DNA of 64,000 nt, taken from an uncultured Bacteroidota bacterium (GTDB lineage Bacteria > Bacteroidota > Bacteroidia > Flavobacteriales > Flavobacteriaceae). The notes under the pieces are model-generated. The model was not told the DNA's origin, made no database searches, and saw nothing but the letters and a program-made list of their open reading frames with translations. The position numbers and the translations under genes were made by a program. The DNA lies in assembly GCA_902594745.1 (NCBI GenBank), contig CACJNF010000002.1, positions 1-64,000 on the forward strand. Reading direction: 5' to 3'. Below are positions 55,116-63,581 of this stretch, piece after piece. Every line of letters begins with the position of its first letter. Within the stretch, counting starts at the first letter, position 1.

Positions 55116-56473
55116 TAAAATCCTAAGGAAATTTTTGCTATGTAAAAGAATAAGAAGATTCCAAAAATATCGTTAGCAGTAGTTATAAAAGGCCCTGTAG
55201 CTATTGCCGGATCAATTCCTTGTTTATCAAGAATTATAGGTACAAAAGTTCCAACTAGTGCTGCAATTATTATAACTCCCATCATTGATCCAGCTATAGT
55301 AAGACTCATAAATAAATCTTGATTGACTATTTGGCCAAAAATTATTAAAATAACTGAAAGAGCAAAACCATTAATTAGACTAAGTCCAACTTCCTTAAAA
55401 AGTCTATTTAGTAATGAGCCTTTTACTAAATCATTTGCTAAACCTTGAACTATAATTGCAGAAGATTGTACACCAACATTACCAGCCATAGCTGCAATTA
55501 AAGGAGTATAGAAAAATAAATTTCTGAGGTCAGGCTGATTCATTATCTGTTCAAAATCTTTTAAAATAAAAACACTCCCAAGCCCACCGAGTAGCCCTAA
55601 AAATAACCATGGTAATCTGGCTTTAGTCAATTGAAAAATTGAATCATTCACTTCAACTTCAGATGATATACCAGCAGCTAATTGGTAGTCTTTTTCAGCT
55701 TCATCTTTAATCAAGTCAACAATATCATCAATTGTAATTCTACCAAGTAATGTTTTTCCTTTATTTGTAACAGGAATGGCTTCCAAATCATATTTAGACA
55801 TAATTTTTGCAACATCTTCTCCCTCCTGATCAACAGTAACATAATCAACATTTGGAATATAAATATCCCTAACTTTAGATCTAGACTTAGCAGTAACAAC
55901 ATCTTTAAGCGAAAGTCTTCCTTTTAATCTGTTTTTTGAATCAACAACATAAATGGAATGAACTCTAGTTACATTCTTTGCTTGTTTTCTTATTTCATCA
56001 AGACATTTGGAGATACTTAGATTCTCATTAACACTTACTAACTCTTTAGCCATCAAACCACCAGCTGTATCCTCATCATATTTAAGTAATTCTTTAATAT
56101 CATCTGTTAACTCAGAATCTTTAATTTGAGAGAATACTCTTTCTTGTCTCTCTTCAGTTAATTCAGAAATAACATCTGTTGCATCATCTGTATCAAGCTC
56201 AACAATTTTTTCAGCAATTTCTTTAGCAGATAATTTTTCTAAAATAATTTCTCTTAAGTCTTCGTCAATTTCTGCTAATGCGTCTGCTATTTTTTGCTTA
56301 TCAAAAATTTTAACAAGAAAAATTACTTCTGTTGTTTCTAATAATTCAAAGATTTCTGCTAAATCTGCATAATGAATATCTGCTAAAATAGATAAAAGCT
56401 TATCTCTGTTGTTGTCTTCAATAAGCTTGTTAATCTTACTGATTAACTCATCATTAATTTTAAATTGTTTCAT
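55115..56473 (-). CDS. mgtE: Magnesium transporter MgtE
   Basis: 452 residues. N-terminal helical MgtE_N domain (about 5-130, ISELTEERQERVF), two CBS domains (about 135-260) acting as Mg sensor, a plug helix, then five membrane helices from about 285 with AGNVGVQSSAIIVQGLA and the end PFITTANDIFGIFLFFYIA. Mg2+ channel gated by cytoplasmic Mg. Start overlaps rsmA by 14 bases. Confidence 0.96.
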   Translation of the reverse strand: MKQFKINDELISKINKLIEDNNRDKLLSILADIHYADLAEIFELLETTEVIFLVKIFDKQKIADALAEIDEDLREIILEKLSAKEIAEKIVELDTDDATDVISELTEERQERVFSQIKDSELTDDIKELLKYDEDTAGGLMAKELVSVNENLSISKCLDEIRKQAKNVTRVHSIYVVDSKNRLKGRLSLKDVVTAKSRSKVRDIYIPNVDYVTVDQEGEDVAKIMSKYDLEAIPVTNKGKTLLGRITIDDIVDLIKDEAEKDYQLAAGISSEVEVNDSIFQLTKARLPWLFLGLLGGLGSVFILKDFEQIMNQPDLRNLFFYTPLIAAMAGNVGVQSSAIIVQGLANDLVKGSLLNRLFKEVGLSLINGFALSVILIIFGQIVNQDLFMSLTIAGSMMGVIIIAALVGTFVPIILDKQGIDPAIATGPFITTANDIFGIFLFFYIAKISLGF

Positions 56474-57245
56474 TACTGATTTTTTGTGTTAATCTTATAA
56501 AGTCATTTACAGATAGTTGCTCAGGCCTTAAACCAAAGATACTATCTTCTAGAATATTTTCCTTTATATCAAGTTTTTTTAAAGAGTTTTTTATTTTCTT
56601 TCTTCTTTGCTGAAAACTAAGTTTTACTAATCTATCAAATAGCTTTAGATCAAAATTAATATTAATATCCTTCTTTCTGGTCATTGAAATAACTGATGAA
56701 TTAACTCTTGGTTTTGGAAAGAATACGTTAGGTGAAACATCAAATAGAATTTTAACATCATATAATAACTGAGTCCTTACTGAGACTATTCCATATTCCT
56801 TAGAGTTAGGTTTACTAATAATCCTTTCTGCGACTTCTTTCTGAAACATTCCTATTAGATTGCCTACTAATAAATAGTTTTCCAATATTTTAAAGATGAT
56901 TTGTGATGAAATATTATATGGAAAGTTACCTATTATTAAGTTTTTACTAGTCTGAGACAAAACATCCTTCAAATTATATTTTAAAAAATCTTGTTTAATA
57001 ATATTTGGATTGTGTTTTTTATATGAACTTTTTATAAAGTCAACAGACTCAGTATCATATTCAATAAGAATTAATTTATCACTAAATTCAAATAGGTATT
57101 TTGTTAAAGCACCTTTTCCTGGTCCAATTTCAATTATTTTATCAAACTCTTTTAAACTAACAGAATTAACAATCTTCTTAGAAATATTTTCATCAATAAG
57201 AAAATGTTGACCCAGGAATTTTTTTGGACTAACATTTTCAATCAT
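56460..57245 (-). CDS. rsmA: 16S rRNA (A1518/A1519) dimethyltransferase
   Basis: 261 residues. KKFLGQHFLIDENI start, SAM motif I IEIGPGKGALTKYL, motif IV NFPYNISSQIIFK, and a C-terminal helical region with QQRRKKIKNSLKKL. Known as KsgA; dimethylates two adenines of helix 45 and checks 30S maturation. Neighbours serS (4 bases upstream) and mgtE (overlapping) are typical in this class. Confidence 0.96.
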   Translation of the reverse strand: MIENVSPKKFLGQHFLIDENISKKIVNSVSLKEFDKIIEIGPGKGALTKYLFEFSDKLILIEYDTESVDFIKSSYKKHNPNIIKQDFLKYNLKDVLSQTSKNLIIGNFPYNISSQIIFKILENYLLVGNLIGMFQKEVAERIISKPNSKEYGIVSVRTQLLYDVKILFDVSPNVFFPKPRVNSSVISMTRKKDININFDLKLFDRLVKLSFQQRRKKIKNSLKKLDIKENILEDSIFGLRPEQLSVNDFIRLTQKISNETI

Positions 57246-57249
57246 AGAA

Positions 57250-58524
57250 TTAGTTTATTATATCAAATCCAGTATATGGGACTAAAACATCAGGAATTAT
57301 AATTCCATTTTCAGATTGATTATTCTCAATTAGTCCAGCCATTACTCTGGGAAGAGCCAAAGAGCTACCATTTAGAGTATGTAGTGTGTAGTTTTTCCCA
57401 TCTTTATCTTTAAATTTTAAATTAAGACGATTTGATTGATATGTTTTAAAGTTTGAAACTGAGCTTATCTCAAGCCATTTTTCTTGACCCTTTGAAAAAA
57501 CTTCAAAATCATATGTTATAGAAGATGTAAAACCTAGGTCACCCGCACATAAATTTAAAATTCTAAAATCAAGTTTAAGTTCGACTAGAATCTCTTTTAT
57601 ATGCTCTTTCATTTTTGTTAATGCATCATCAGATTTATCAGGATGTTCAATTCTTACTATCTCTACTTTATCAAATTGATGTAATCTATTTAGTCCTCTT
57701 ACATCAGATCCATAACTTCCTGCTTCTCTTCTAAAACATGGGGTATAACCAGTCATCATAATTGGAACCTGGTCAACTGCTAAGATTCTATCTCTGTATA
57801 TGTTTGTTAAAGGAACCTCTGCTGTAGGAATTAAATAAAAGTTGTCATTGATGACATGATACATTTGACCATCTTTATCAGGTAATTGGCCAGTAGCATA
57901 AGCAGAGTCTGAGTTTACCAAGTGAGGAACTTGAAATTCATTGTATCCTGCAGAGCTATTTTTATCTAAAAAGAAGTTTACTAATGCTCTTTGAAGTTTC
58001 GCTCCTTTATCTTTATATACTGGAAATCCTGATCCTGTTATCTTACTCCCTAATTCAAAATCAATAATGTCATATTCTTTTGATAAATCCCAGTGATTTT
58101 TTAGATTATATCCAGACTCTTTAAAATTAGAGCTTCTAAATACTTCAATATTATTTTCCTCGGAAAGTCCATCAGGTACTTTAGAATCAGGAATATTAGG
58201 TACTGTAGTTATTAGATCCGATAATTTAATTTTAACTGCATCTAATTCTTCTGCTAAACTCTTTGACTTTAATTTTAAATTCGAAGACTCAGATTTGAGA
58301 CTGTCAATGTCAATATCATTATTACCTAATTTAAATGCTTCTGCTATGTCTTTTGAAATTGTATTAGACTTAAAAAGAATATTATCAAGTTCTTGTTGTA
58401 TTTTTTTTCGATTATTATTGAGCTCTATTATGCTATCTAATACATCTAGATTCTTGAAACCTCTTTTTTTAAGGCCTATAATTGCGTCATCTTTTGAGTT
58501 TGTGATGTAATCAATTGAAAGCAT
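57250..58524 (-). CDS. serS: Seryl-tRNA synthetase
   Basis: 424 residues. N-terminal coiled coil (about 25-105, LKSESSNLKLKSKSLAEEL-like run) that recognises the tRNA long variable arm, then the class II core: motif 2 FRREAGSYGSDVRGLNRLHQFDKVE (in part) and motif 3 GSSLALPRVMAGLIENNQ. Charges tRNA-Ser and tRNA-Sec. It starts 25 bases after ribF. Confidence 0.97.
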   Translation of the reverse strand: MLSIDYITNSKDDAIIGLKKRGFKNLDVLDSIIELNNNRKKIQQELDNILFKSNTISKDIAEAFKLGNNDIDIDSLKSESSNLKLKSKSLAEELDAVKIKLSDLITTVPNIPDSKVPDGLSEENNIEVFRSSNFKESGYNLKNHWDLSKEYDIIDFELGSKITGSGFPVYKDKGAKLQRALVNFFLDKNSSAGYNEFQVPHLVNSDSAYATGQLPDKDGQMYHVINDNFYLIPTAEVPLTNIYRDRILAVDQVPIMMTGYTPCFRREAGSYGSDVRGLNRLHQFDKVEIVRIEHPDKSDDALTKMKEHIKEILVELKLDFRILNLCAGDLGFTSSITYDFEVFSKGQEKWLEISSVSNFKTYQSNRLNLKFKDKDGKNYTLHTLNGSSLALPRVMAGLIENNQSENGIIIPDVLVPYTGFDIIN

Positions 58525-58549
58525 AATTATTTTAAATCAAAGATAAAAT

Positions 58550-59476
58550 TTATTTGTTGATTAACTGAGTACAATAAGTTTCATCTTTTTTTAATTGTTC
58601 TTTTAAGGCTTCAATTGATGAAAACTTTATCTCATCTCTTATTTTTAATAATACATCAACAGAGATAGTTTTATCATAGATATCATTATCAAAATCAAAT
58701 AAATGAACTTCTATTGATTTTTTATTTTCACCTATTGTAGGTCTATGACCAATATTCATCATTCCATTGAATTCTTTATCATCAATTAAAGTTTTTATAA
58801 AATAGACCCCATCTTTAGGAATAATCTTATAATTTTCTTCAACATATAGATTTGCAGTTGGATAATTAATTTGTTTTCCCAAACCATCACCTTTGACAAC
58901 TTTTCCAGTTATTTTAAAAAATCTACCTAAAAATTTTGCTGATTTATCAAGTTCACCACTATTAATTGAATCTCTAATTTTAGTTGAACTTACAGCTATA
59001 GATTCAACCTCATGTGCTTTAATTTCTTCAACTATAAAATCAAAACTTTCTCCATATTTTTTTAAATCATCTACTGATGCCTCCCTGCCTTTACCAAATC
59101 TGTGATCATACCCAATAATGATATGATTAATTTTTAATTTTTCAATTAAATAATCTTTAATAAATTGATCAGCAGATAATAATGAGAAACTTTTATCAAA
59201 AGGATGTATAATAAGATTTTCAATCCCTAACCTTTCAAAAGCTTTAATTTTTTCATCTAATGTATCTATCATTTTGACTTCATTATACTTATTCAAAATA
59301 ATCCTAGGGTGAGGGAAAAATGTAAGGACAACAGATGATAAATTCTTTTTTTTTGATGAGGAAATTAACTTATTTAAAATTTTCTTATGACCTTCATGAA
59401 CTCCATCAAATGTTCCAATTGTTAGAATGGTTCTTTTATTTATGTTATAATCTTCAATACTTCTGAAAATTTTCAT
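58550..59476 (-). CDS. ribF: Bifunctional riboflavin kinase/FAD synthetase
   Basis: 308 residues. Adenylyltransferase domain (1-about 180): LTIGTFDGVHEGHKKIL and the loop IIGYDHRFGKGREAS; flavokinase domain (about 185-308): KGDGLGKQINYPTANL, GVYFIKTLID, MNIGHRPTIGENKKSIEVHLFDF. Makes FMN and FAD. Overlaps pth by 4 bases (ATGA). Confidence 0.96.
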   Translation of the reverse strand: MKIFRSIEDYNINKRTILTIGTFDGVHEGHKKILNKLISSSKKKNLSSVVLTFFPHPRIILNKYNEVKMIDTLDEKIKAFERLGIENLIIHPFDKSFSLLSADQFIKDYLIEKLKINHIIIGYDHRFGKGREASVDDLKKYGESFDFIVEEIKAHEVESIAVSSTKIRDSINSGELDKSAKFLGRFFKITGKVVKGDGLGKQINYPTANLYVEENYKIIPKDGVYFIKTLIDDKEFNGMMNIGHRPTIGENKKSIEVHLFDFDNDIYDKTISVDVLLKIRDEIKFSSIEALKEQLKKDETYCTQLINK

Positions 59477-60099
59477 TTAATAAAATTTTTCTTGTTGTAG
59501 AGATTCATTGTCTCTTCAATACCAGTTTGAATAAATGAGAAAATAATCTCAATTGAGCTAATTGTAAGACTATTTATATTGGACATTTCATAGCTGCTCC
59601 ACTTTCCTAAAACATAATCTGATTTGGGAATCTTATTGTTATTGGATATTCCAACCCTTAACCTAGCATAATTAGAAGTTCCAAGATTATCTTCAATATC
59701 TTTTAAACCATTATGGCCTCCAGATGTACCATTTGGTTTTATTTTAATATTTCCAAAAAATAAATTTAAATCATCACAAACAACCAGAATGTTTTCAAGT
59801 GAAACTTTTTCTTTTTTTTGCCAATACACTAATGATCTTCCTGAATTATTAACATAATTGTTTGGTTTTATGATAATTATCTTTTTTCCTTTGAAACTTG
59901 CTTCTGCCCTTTGAGCTAGTTTTACAGATTCAAACTTGGTATCTAGATTTTGAGAAAGTTGATCAACAATTTCAAAGCCTATATTATGCCTAGTATCATC
60001 ATACTCGTTACCAATATTTCCAATACCTAGAATAAGATATTTATTCATATCAGAATTATTATTTAAACTTGAGAAGATCTTCTTAAGAAAATTCATCAT
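59473..60099 (-). CDS. pth: Peptidyl-tRNA hydrolase
   Basis: 208 residues including about 17 extra N-terminal residues before the usual start (NKYLILGIGNIGNEY); an ATG at the second codon and one at the usual start are alternatives. DDTRHNIGFE holds the catalytic His, later NYVNNSGRS, CDDLNLFFGNIKIK and GTSGGHNGLKDI. Recycles peptidyl-tRNAs. N-terminal extensions are seen in Flavobacteriia. Confidence 0.95.
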   Translation of the reverse strand: MMNFLKKIFSSLNNNSDMNKYLILGIGNIGNEYDDTRHNIGFEIVDQLSQNLDTKFESVKLAQRAEASFKGKKIIIIKPNNYVNNSGRSLVYWQKKEKVSLENILVVCDDLNLFFGNIKIKPNGTSGGHNGLKDIEDNLGTSNYARLRVGISNNNKIPKSDYVLGKWSSYEMSNINSLTISSIEIIFSFIQTGIEETMNLYNKKNFIK

Positions 60100-60146
60100 T
60101 ATTTATTAACCTAATAAAGTTAAGATTAATTAAATAACGCCAAATA

Positions 60147-60851
60147 TTAAGACTCTTTTGACTCATCTTTAGGAGCTTCAGCATCAGAACCTTTTGAATC
60201 TGCACCTTCTGCGCCTTCTGCACCTTCTGCGCCTTCTGCGCCTTCTGCGCCTTCAACACCTTCTTCACCTTCAACGCCTTCCTCTTCCTCTGGTAATATC
60301 ATTGATGCTCTTGATGTTCTAACTTGACAGATTACAGTATTATCTGGGTGAAGTATTTCAAAGTCATCGTCATCCACTTGAGATGTGTAATATTTATCTC
60401 CTAATTCAAGTGAAGAAATATCTACATCAATAGAATCAGGAAGATTACCTGGAAGTGCTTTTACCTTAATCTTTCTTTTATTTCTACTTAAAACACCACC
60501 ACTATTCATAACTCCAGGGGCTGACCCACTAAGAATTACCGGTATTTCCATTGTAACTGGCTTATCATCAAAAAGTTCATAAAAATCAGCGTGTAATATT
60601 TTATCAGTTACTGGGTGAAATTGAATATCTTGAAGAATAGCATTCACTTTTTTATCACCAAAATCTAATACAACAGTGTGAGCAGCAGCTGTATAAACAA
60701 GATCTTTAAATCCTATTTCTTTTGCAGAAAAATGTACTACCTCATTACCTCCATACAAAACACATGGAACATTACCTTCTTTTCTTAAAGAATTTGTGCT
60801 TGTTTTACCAGTATTCTCTCTGTTGTTACTTTTAATTTCTATTGATTTCAT
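60147..60851 (-). CDS. rplY: 50S ribosomal protein L25/Ctc with acidic C-terminal repeat
   Basis: 234 residues. L25 domain (1-95; [13 protein letters not shown]), a C-terminal TL5/CTC beta domain (96-185; [36 protein letters not shown]) that binds 5S rRNA. Residues 188-234 are an acidic tail with repeats of E-G-A (195-217). The tail is encoded by 9-bp repeats. It follows prs by 2 bases, the usual prs-rplY-pth order of Bacteroidota. Confidence 0.95.
   Translation of the reverse strand: MKSIEIKSNNRENTGKTSTNSLRKEGNVPCVLYGGNEVVHFSAKEIGFKDLVYTAAAHTVVLDFGDKKVNAILQDIQFHPVTDKILHADFYELFDDKPVTMEIPVILSGSAPGVMNSGGVLSRNKRKIKVKALPGNLPDSIDVDISSLELGDKYYTSQVDDDDFEILHPDNTVICQVRTSRASMILPEEEEGVEGEEGVEGAEGAEGAEGAEGAEGADSKGSDAEAPKDESKES
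60201..60278 (-). repeat. 9-bp tandem repeat tract in rplY
   Basis: On the plus strand TTCTGCGCC-type 9-mers repeat from 60207 (units at 60207, 60216, 60225, 60234, 60243), then degenerate units to 60278. Encodes Gly-Ala-Glu triplets in the L25 tail. In-frame, so copy number can drift without frameshift. Confidence 0.85.
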
Positions 60852-60853
60852 TT

Positions 60854-61795
60854 TTATTTATTTATAAATAGCTTATCAATTGATTTGTTATGATGAACAT
60901 TATACATTGCCTCAGCAAACATTTTTGAGCAAGATAAGTGTTCAACTTTATTAGATTCTTTTTTGATTTCAATTGAATCGCTTGTTATTAATTTATTTAG
61001 TTTAGATTTTTCAATTTTTTCATAAGCATCACCGGAAAGTAGTGCATGTGTACAAATTGCTATTACAGACTCTGCACCTTTTTCTATCATTAAATCTGCA
61101 GCCTTTGTTAATGTTCCAGCAGTATCAACCATATCGTCAATTAAAACAACATTTTTTCCAGTAACATCACCAATTAACTCCATATGTGTTATAATGTTAC
61201 CTTTTGATCTTTGCTTGTAACATATAACTACGTCTGAATCTAAAAATTTTGAGTATGCATAAGCTCTTTTAGAACCACCCATATCAGGTGATGCAATTGT
61301 TAAGTTATCTATATTTAAAGACTTTAAATATGGAACAAATATTGATGATGCATATAAATGATCAACAGGTTTTTCAAAGAATCCCTGAATTTGATCAGCA
61401 TGAAGATCCATCGTAATAATTCTTGTAGCTCCTGCTGACTCTAATAATTTAGCAACTAATTTTGCACCTATTGGTACTCTTGGTTTATCTTTTCTATCCT
61501 GTCTTGCCCATCCAAAATATGGAATTACTGCAGTAATATGTCTTGCAGAAGCTCTTTTTGCAGCATCTAGCATAAGAAGCATTTCCATTAAGTTATCTGT
61601 GGAAGGGTTTGTAGAACCAATTATAAATACTCTTGAACCTCTAACTGACTCTTCAAAAGAAGGTTGAAATTCTCCATCGCTATATCTTTGAAAACTAACA
61701 ATACCAAGATCTTGTCCAAACTCTTTGGCAATTTGCTTAGAAAGAGACATACTCTGGGTACACGAAAATATCTTTACTGGCGTTTCCACTATCAT
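60854..61795 (-). CDS. prs: Ribose-phosphate pyrophosphokinase
   Basis: 313 residues. [17 protein letters not shown]-type flexible region, [20 protein letters not shown], and the PRPP-binding loop [13 protein letters not shown]. Makes PRPP for nucleotide, His and Trp synthesis. First gene of the long minus-strand run to arsC; upstream TAAATTTG (61808-61815, minus) may be its -7 box. Confidence 0.97.
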   Translation of the reverse strand: MIVETPVKIFSCTQSMSLSKQIAKEFGQDLGIVSFQRYSDGEFQPSFEESVRGSRVFIIGSTNPSTDNLMEMLLMLDAAKRASARHITAVIPYFGWARQDRKDKPRVPIGAKLVAKLLESAGATRIITMDLHADQIQGFFEKPVDHLYASSIFVPYLKSLNIDNLTIASPDMGGSKRAYAYSKFLDSDVVICYKQRSKGNIITHMELIGDVTGKNVVLIDDMVDTAGTLTKAADLMIEKGAESVIAICTHALLSGDAYEKIEKSKLNKLITSDSIEIKKESNKVEHLSCSKMFAEAMYNVHHNKSIDKLFINK

Positions 61796-61807
61796 TTAAT
61801 TGGAGTG

Positions 61808-61815
61808 CAAATTTA
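61808..61815 (-). promoter_or_regulatory. Possible -7 element for the prs operon
   Basis: Minus-strand TAAATTTG, exact TAnnTTTG, 12 bases before the prs ATG. No clear -33 box. Confidence 0.35.
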
Positions 61816-61873
61816 TAAATAATTATTGTTCAGTATAATTTTATCATAAATTATTTAATATCATGGAATTTAT

Positions 61874-61881
61874 TAATTTTG
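61874..61881 (+). promoter_or_regulatory. -7 element of the tRNA-Leu promoter
   Basis: TAATTTTG, exact TAnnTTTG, ends 9 bases before the tRNA 5' end, the same spacing as at tRNA-Gln. Confidence 0.45.
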
Positions 61882-61890
61882 AGGCCCTTA

Positions 61891-61972
61891 GCTTCGGTGG
61901 CGAAATTGGTAGACGCGCTGGATTCAAAATCCAGTTCCTCTGGGAGTGTGGGTTCGATTCCCACCCGAAGTA
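61891..61972 (+). tRNA. tRNA-Leu (anticodon CAA)
   Basis: 82-base class II tRNA: acceptor GCTTCGG / CCGAAGT (first pair G:U), D arm with GCGAAATTGGTAGACGC, anticodon stem CTGGA/TCCAG with loop TTCAAAA giving CAA, extra arm TTCCTCTGGGAG, T arm GTGGG-TTCGATT-CCCAC, discriminator A. No encoded CCA; a T run follows from 61974, which can serve as the terminator. Confidence 0.94.
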
Positions 61973-61985
61973 CTTTTTTTAAAAA

Positions 61986-62627
61986 TTATTTTATCAATTG
62001 GTCAAAATCTGTATAATTATTTATTGATTTAATACAGCCGGCATTATTTAAAATATCACTTGAACTACTTGATGTCACGCCAATTACACTAATGCCAGCA
62101 TTTACTGCAGCACCAACCCCTTCAATAGAATCTTCAAAAATTATGCAATCATCCTTTTTTAAGTTAAATCTAATTACAGTCTTATCGAACATTTCAGGAT
62201 TGGGTTTTCCAAAACTTACTTCATCACCACATATAATACTGTCAAATAAATCATGAACACCTAATTCATTTAGAGTAAGAGTCACATTTTTTCTAATTGC
62301 ATTACTAGCTAATCCTACTAGAATTTTTTTTGATTTTAAGTCAAAAATAAACTCTAGAAAACCTTCAATTGGCTTAATATTTCCTTTGTATATTTTTCTA
62401 AAGATAACTTCTTTATCATCACTCATTTTTTTTAACTCATCTATGGAATAAATATCTCCATATACAGCTTTCATTAAATCAAGTGTTCCCCCTCCCTTAT
62501 ATCTTTTTAGTTTTTCAGAATAATCATCAACTTTATTTTCCTCAAAAAATATTTGCCATGCATCATGATGGTAGGGTAAACTATCAACGATAGTTCCATC
62601 CATATCAAATATTACCCCTTTTATCAT
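61986..62627 (-). CDS. HAD-superfamily phosphatase (beta-phosphoglucomutase-like)
   Basis: 213 residues. Motif I FDMDGTIVDS, cap domain (about 15-85), motif II-like LASNAIRK, then GDEVSFGKPNPEMF and motif IV CIIFEDSIEGVGAAVNAG. Subfamily IA, close to beta-phosphoglucomutase and sugar-phosphate phosphatases. Substrate unknown. It is divergent from the isomerase-like gene at 62678. Confidence 0.92.
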   Translation of the reverse strand: MIKGVIFDMDGTIVDSLPYHHDAWQIFFEENKVDDYSEKLKRYKGGGTLDLMKAVYGDIYSIDELKKMSDDKEVIFRKIYKGNIKPIEGFLEFIFDLKSKKILVGLASNAIRKNVTLTLNELGVHDLFDSIICGDEVSFGKPNPEMFDKTVIRFNLKKDDCIIFEDSIEGVGAAVNAGISVIGVTSSSSSDILNNAGCIKSINNYTDFDQLIK

Positions 62628-62677
62628 TTTGTATTTAAAAAATTATAATTTATTTTAAATAAAAATATGAAACCACT

Positions 62678-63577
62678 ATGAACTCAAGAAGGAACTTTAT
62701 AAAAAAATCATCATTAATTACTCTTGGAGCACTAAACTATAATTTTTCTCCAATTATAAAAGATATTAATGGTATAGATATTTCAGTTATCACATATTCA
62801 TTTAATCCAGGTGTTGAGGATATGAACGTAATTATCCAAAATTGTATAGATACAGGTTCTGATAACATTGAACTAATGGGTAATCATATTGAAAGATCAA
62901 TGGGTATGCCTAGATCGAGTAGGTCACATGCTGAATGGAGGGCCAATATATCTATGAAGGAATTTAAGAATGTAAAAAAACAATTTCAAGATCAAGGAAT
63001 AAATATTTTTGCTTATAAGCCTTACTGTATGAATCCAAATAATAAAGATGAAGAAATTGAATATGCTATGAAAGCTACAAAAGCACTAGGTGCAGAATAC
63101 GTTATGTCTGAACTTACTTCTGAAGAAAATACTAAGAGAATATCTCACTATGCTGAAAAGAATAATGTTAATGTTGGTTATCATGCTCATCTTCAAGCAT
63201 CTGATACTGCATGGGATTTTTCACTTAATGATTCAAAAAATAATTTTATTAATCTTGATATTGGACATTATATTGCAGCAGGTAAAAAAAATACCAAAGA
63301 AACATTATTGAAGTTTATTGAAAATAATTATGCTAGAATATGTAGTCTTCACCTAAAGGATAGACAGTATGCAAAAACCTTAAATGTTATTGCAACAGAT
63401 AATCAAGTTTGGGGTGAAGGTGATACTCCTATTACTGAAGTTTTAAGACTAGTAAGAGATAATTCCTATAAATTTACTTCTACTATTGAGTTGGAATATA
63501 GAATTCCAGAGGGTTCAAATAGAGTTAAAGAAGTGATAAAGTGCTATGATTATTGTAAGCAGGCACTTATTTCATAA
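62678..63577 (+). CDS. Tat-exported sugar phosphate isomerase/epimerase-like protein
   Basis: 299 residues. The N-terminus carries a twin-arginine signal (SRRNFIKKSSL, then a hydrophobic run). The rest is a xylose isomerase-like TIM barrel of the AP endonuclease 2 family: DNIELMGNHIE, VGYHAHLQASD, NLDIGHYIAAGKKN, CSLHLKDRQ, WGEGDTPITEVL and TIELEYRIPEG hold the conserved His/Glu/Asp metal ligands. Likely periplasmic sugar epimerase or isomerase. It is 4 bases upstream of the receptor gene. Confidence 0.88.
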   Translation: MNSRRNFIKKSSLITLGALNYNFSPIIKDINGIDISVITYSFNPGVEDMNVIIQNCIDTGSDNIELMGNHIERSMGMPRSSRSHAEWRANISMKEFKNVKKQFQDQGINIFAYKPYCMNPNNKDEEIEYAMKATKALGAEYVMSELTSEENTKRISHYAEKNNVNVGYHAHLQASDTAWDFSLNDSKNNFINLDIGHYIAAGKKNTKETLLKFIENNYARICSLHLKDRQYAKTLNVIATDNQVWGEGDTPITEVLRLVRDNSYKFTSTIELEYRIPEGSNRVKEVIKCYDYCKQALIS

Positions 63578-63581
63578 CTAA

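Noticed and set aside
60083-60274. Minus-strand frame rich in KAQ repeats
   Set aside because: It is the alternative frame of the 9-bp repeat in rplY and has no independent support.
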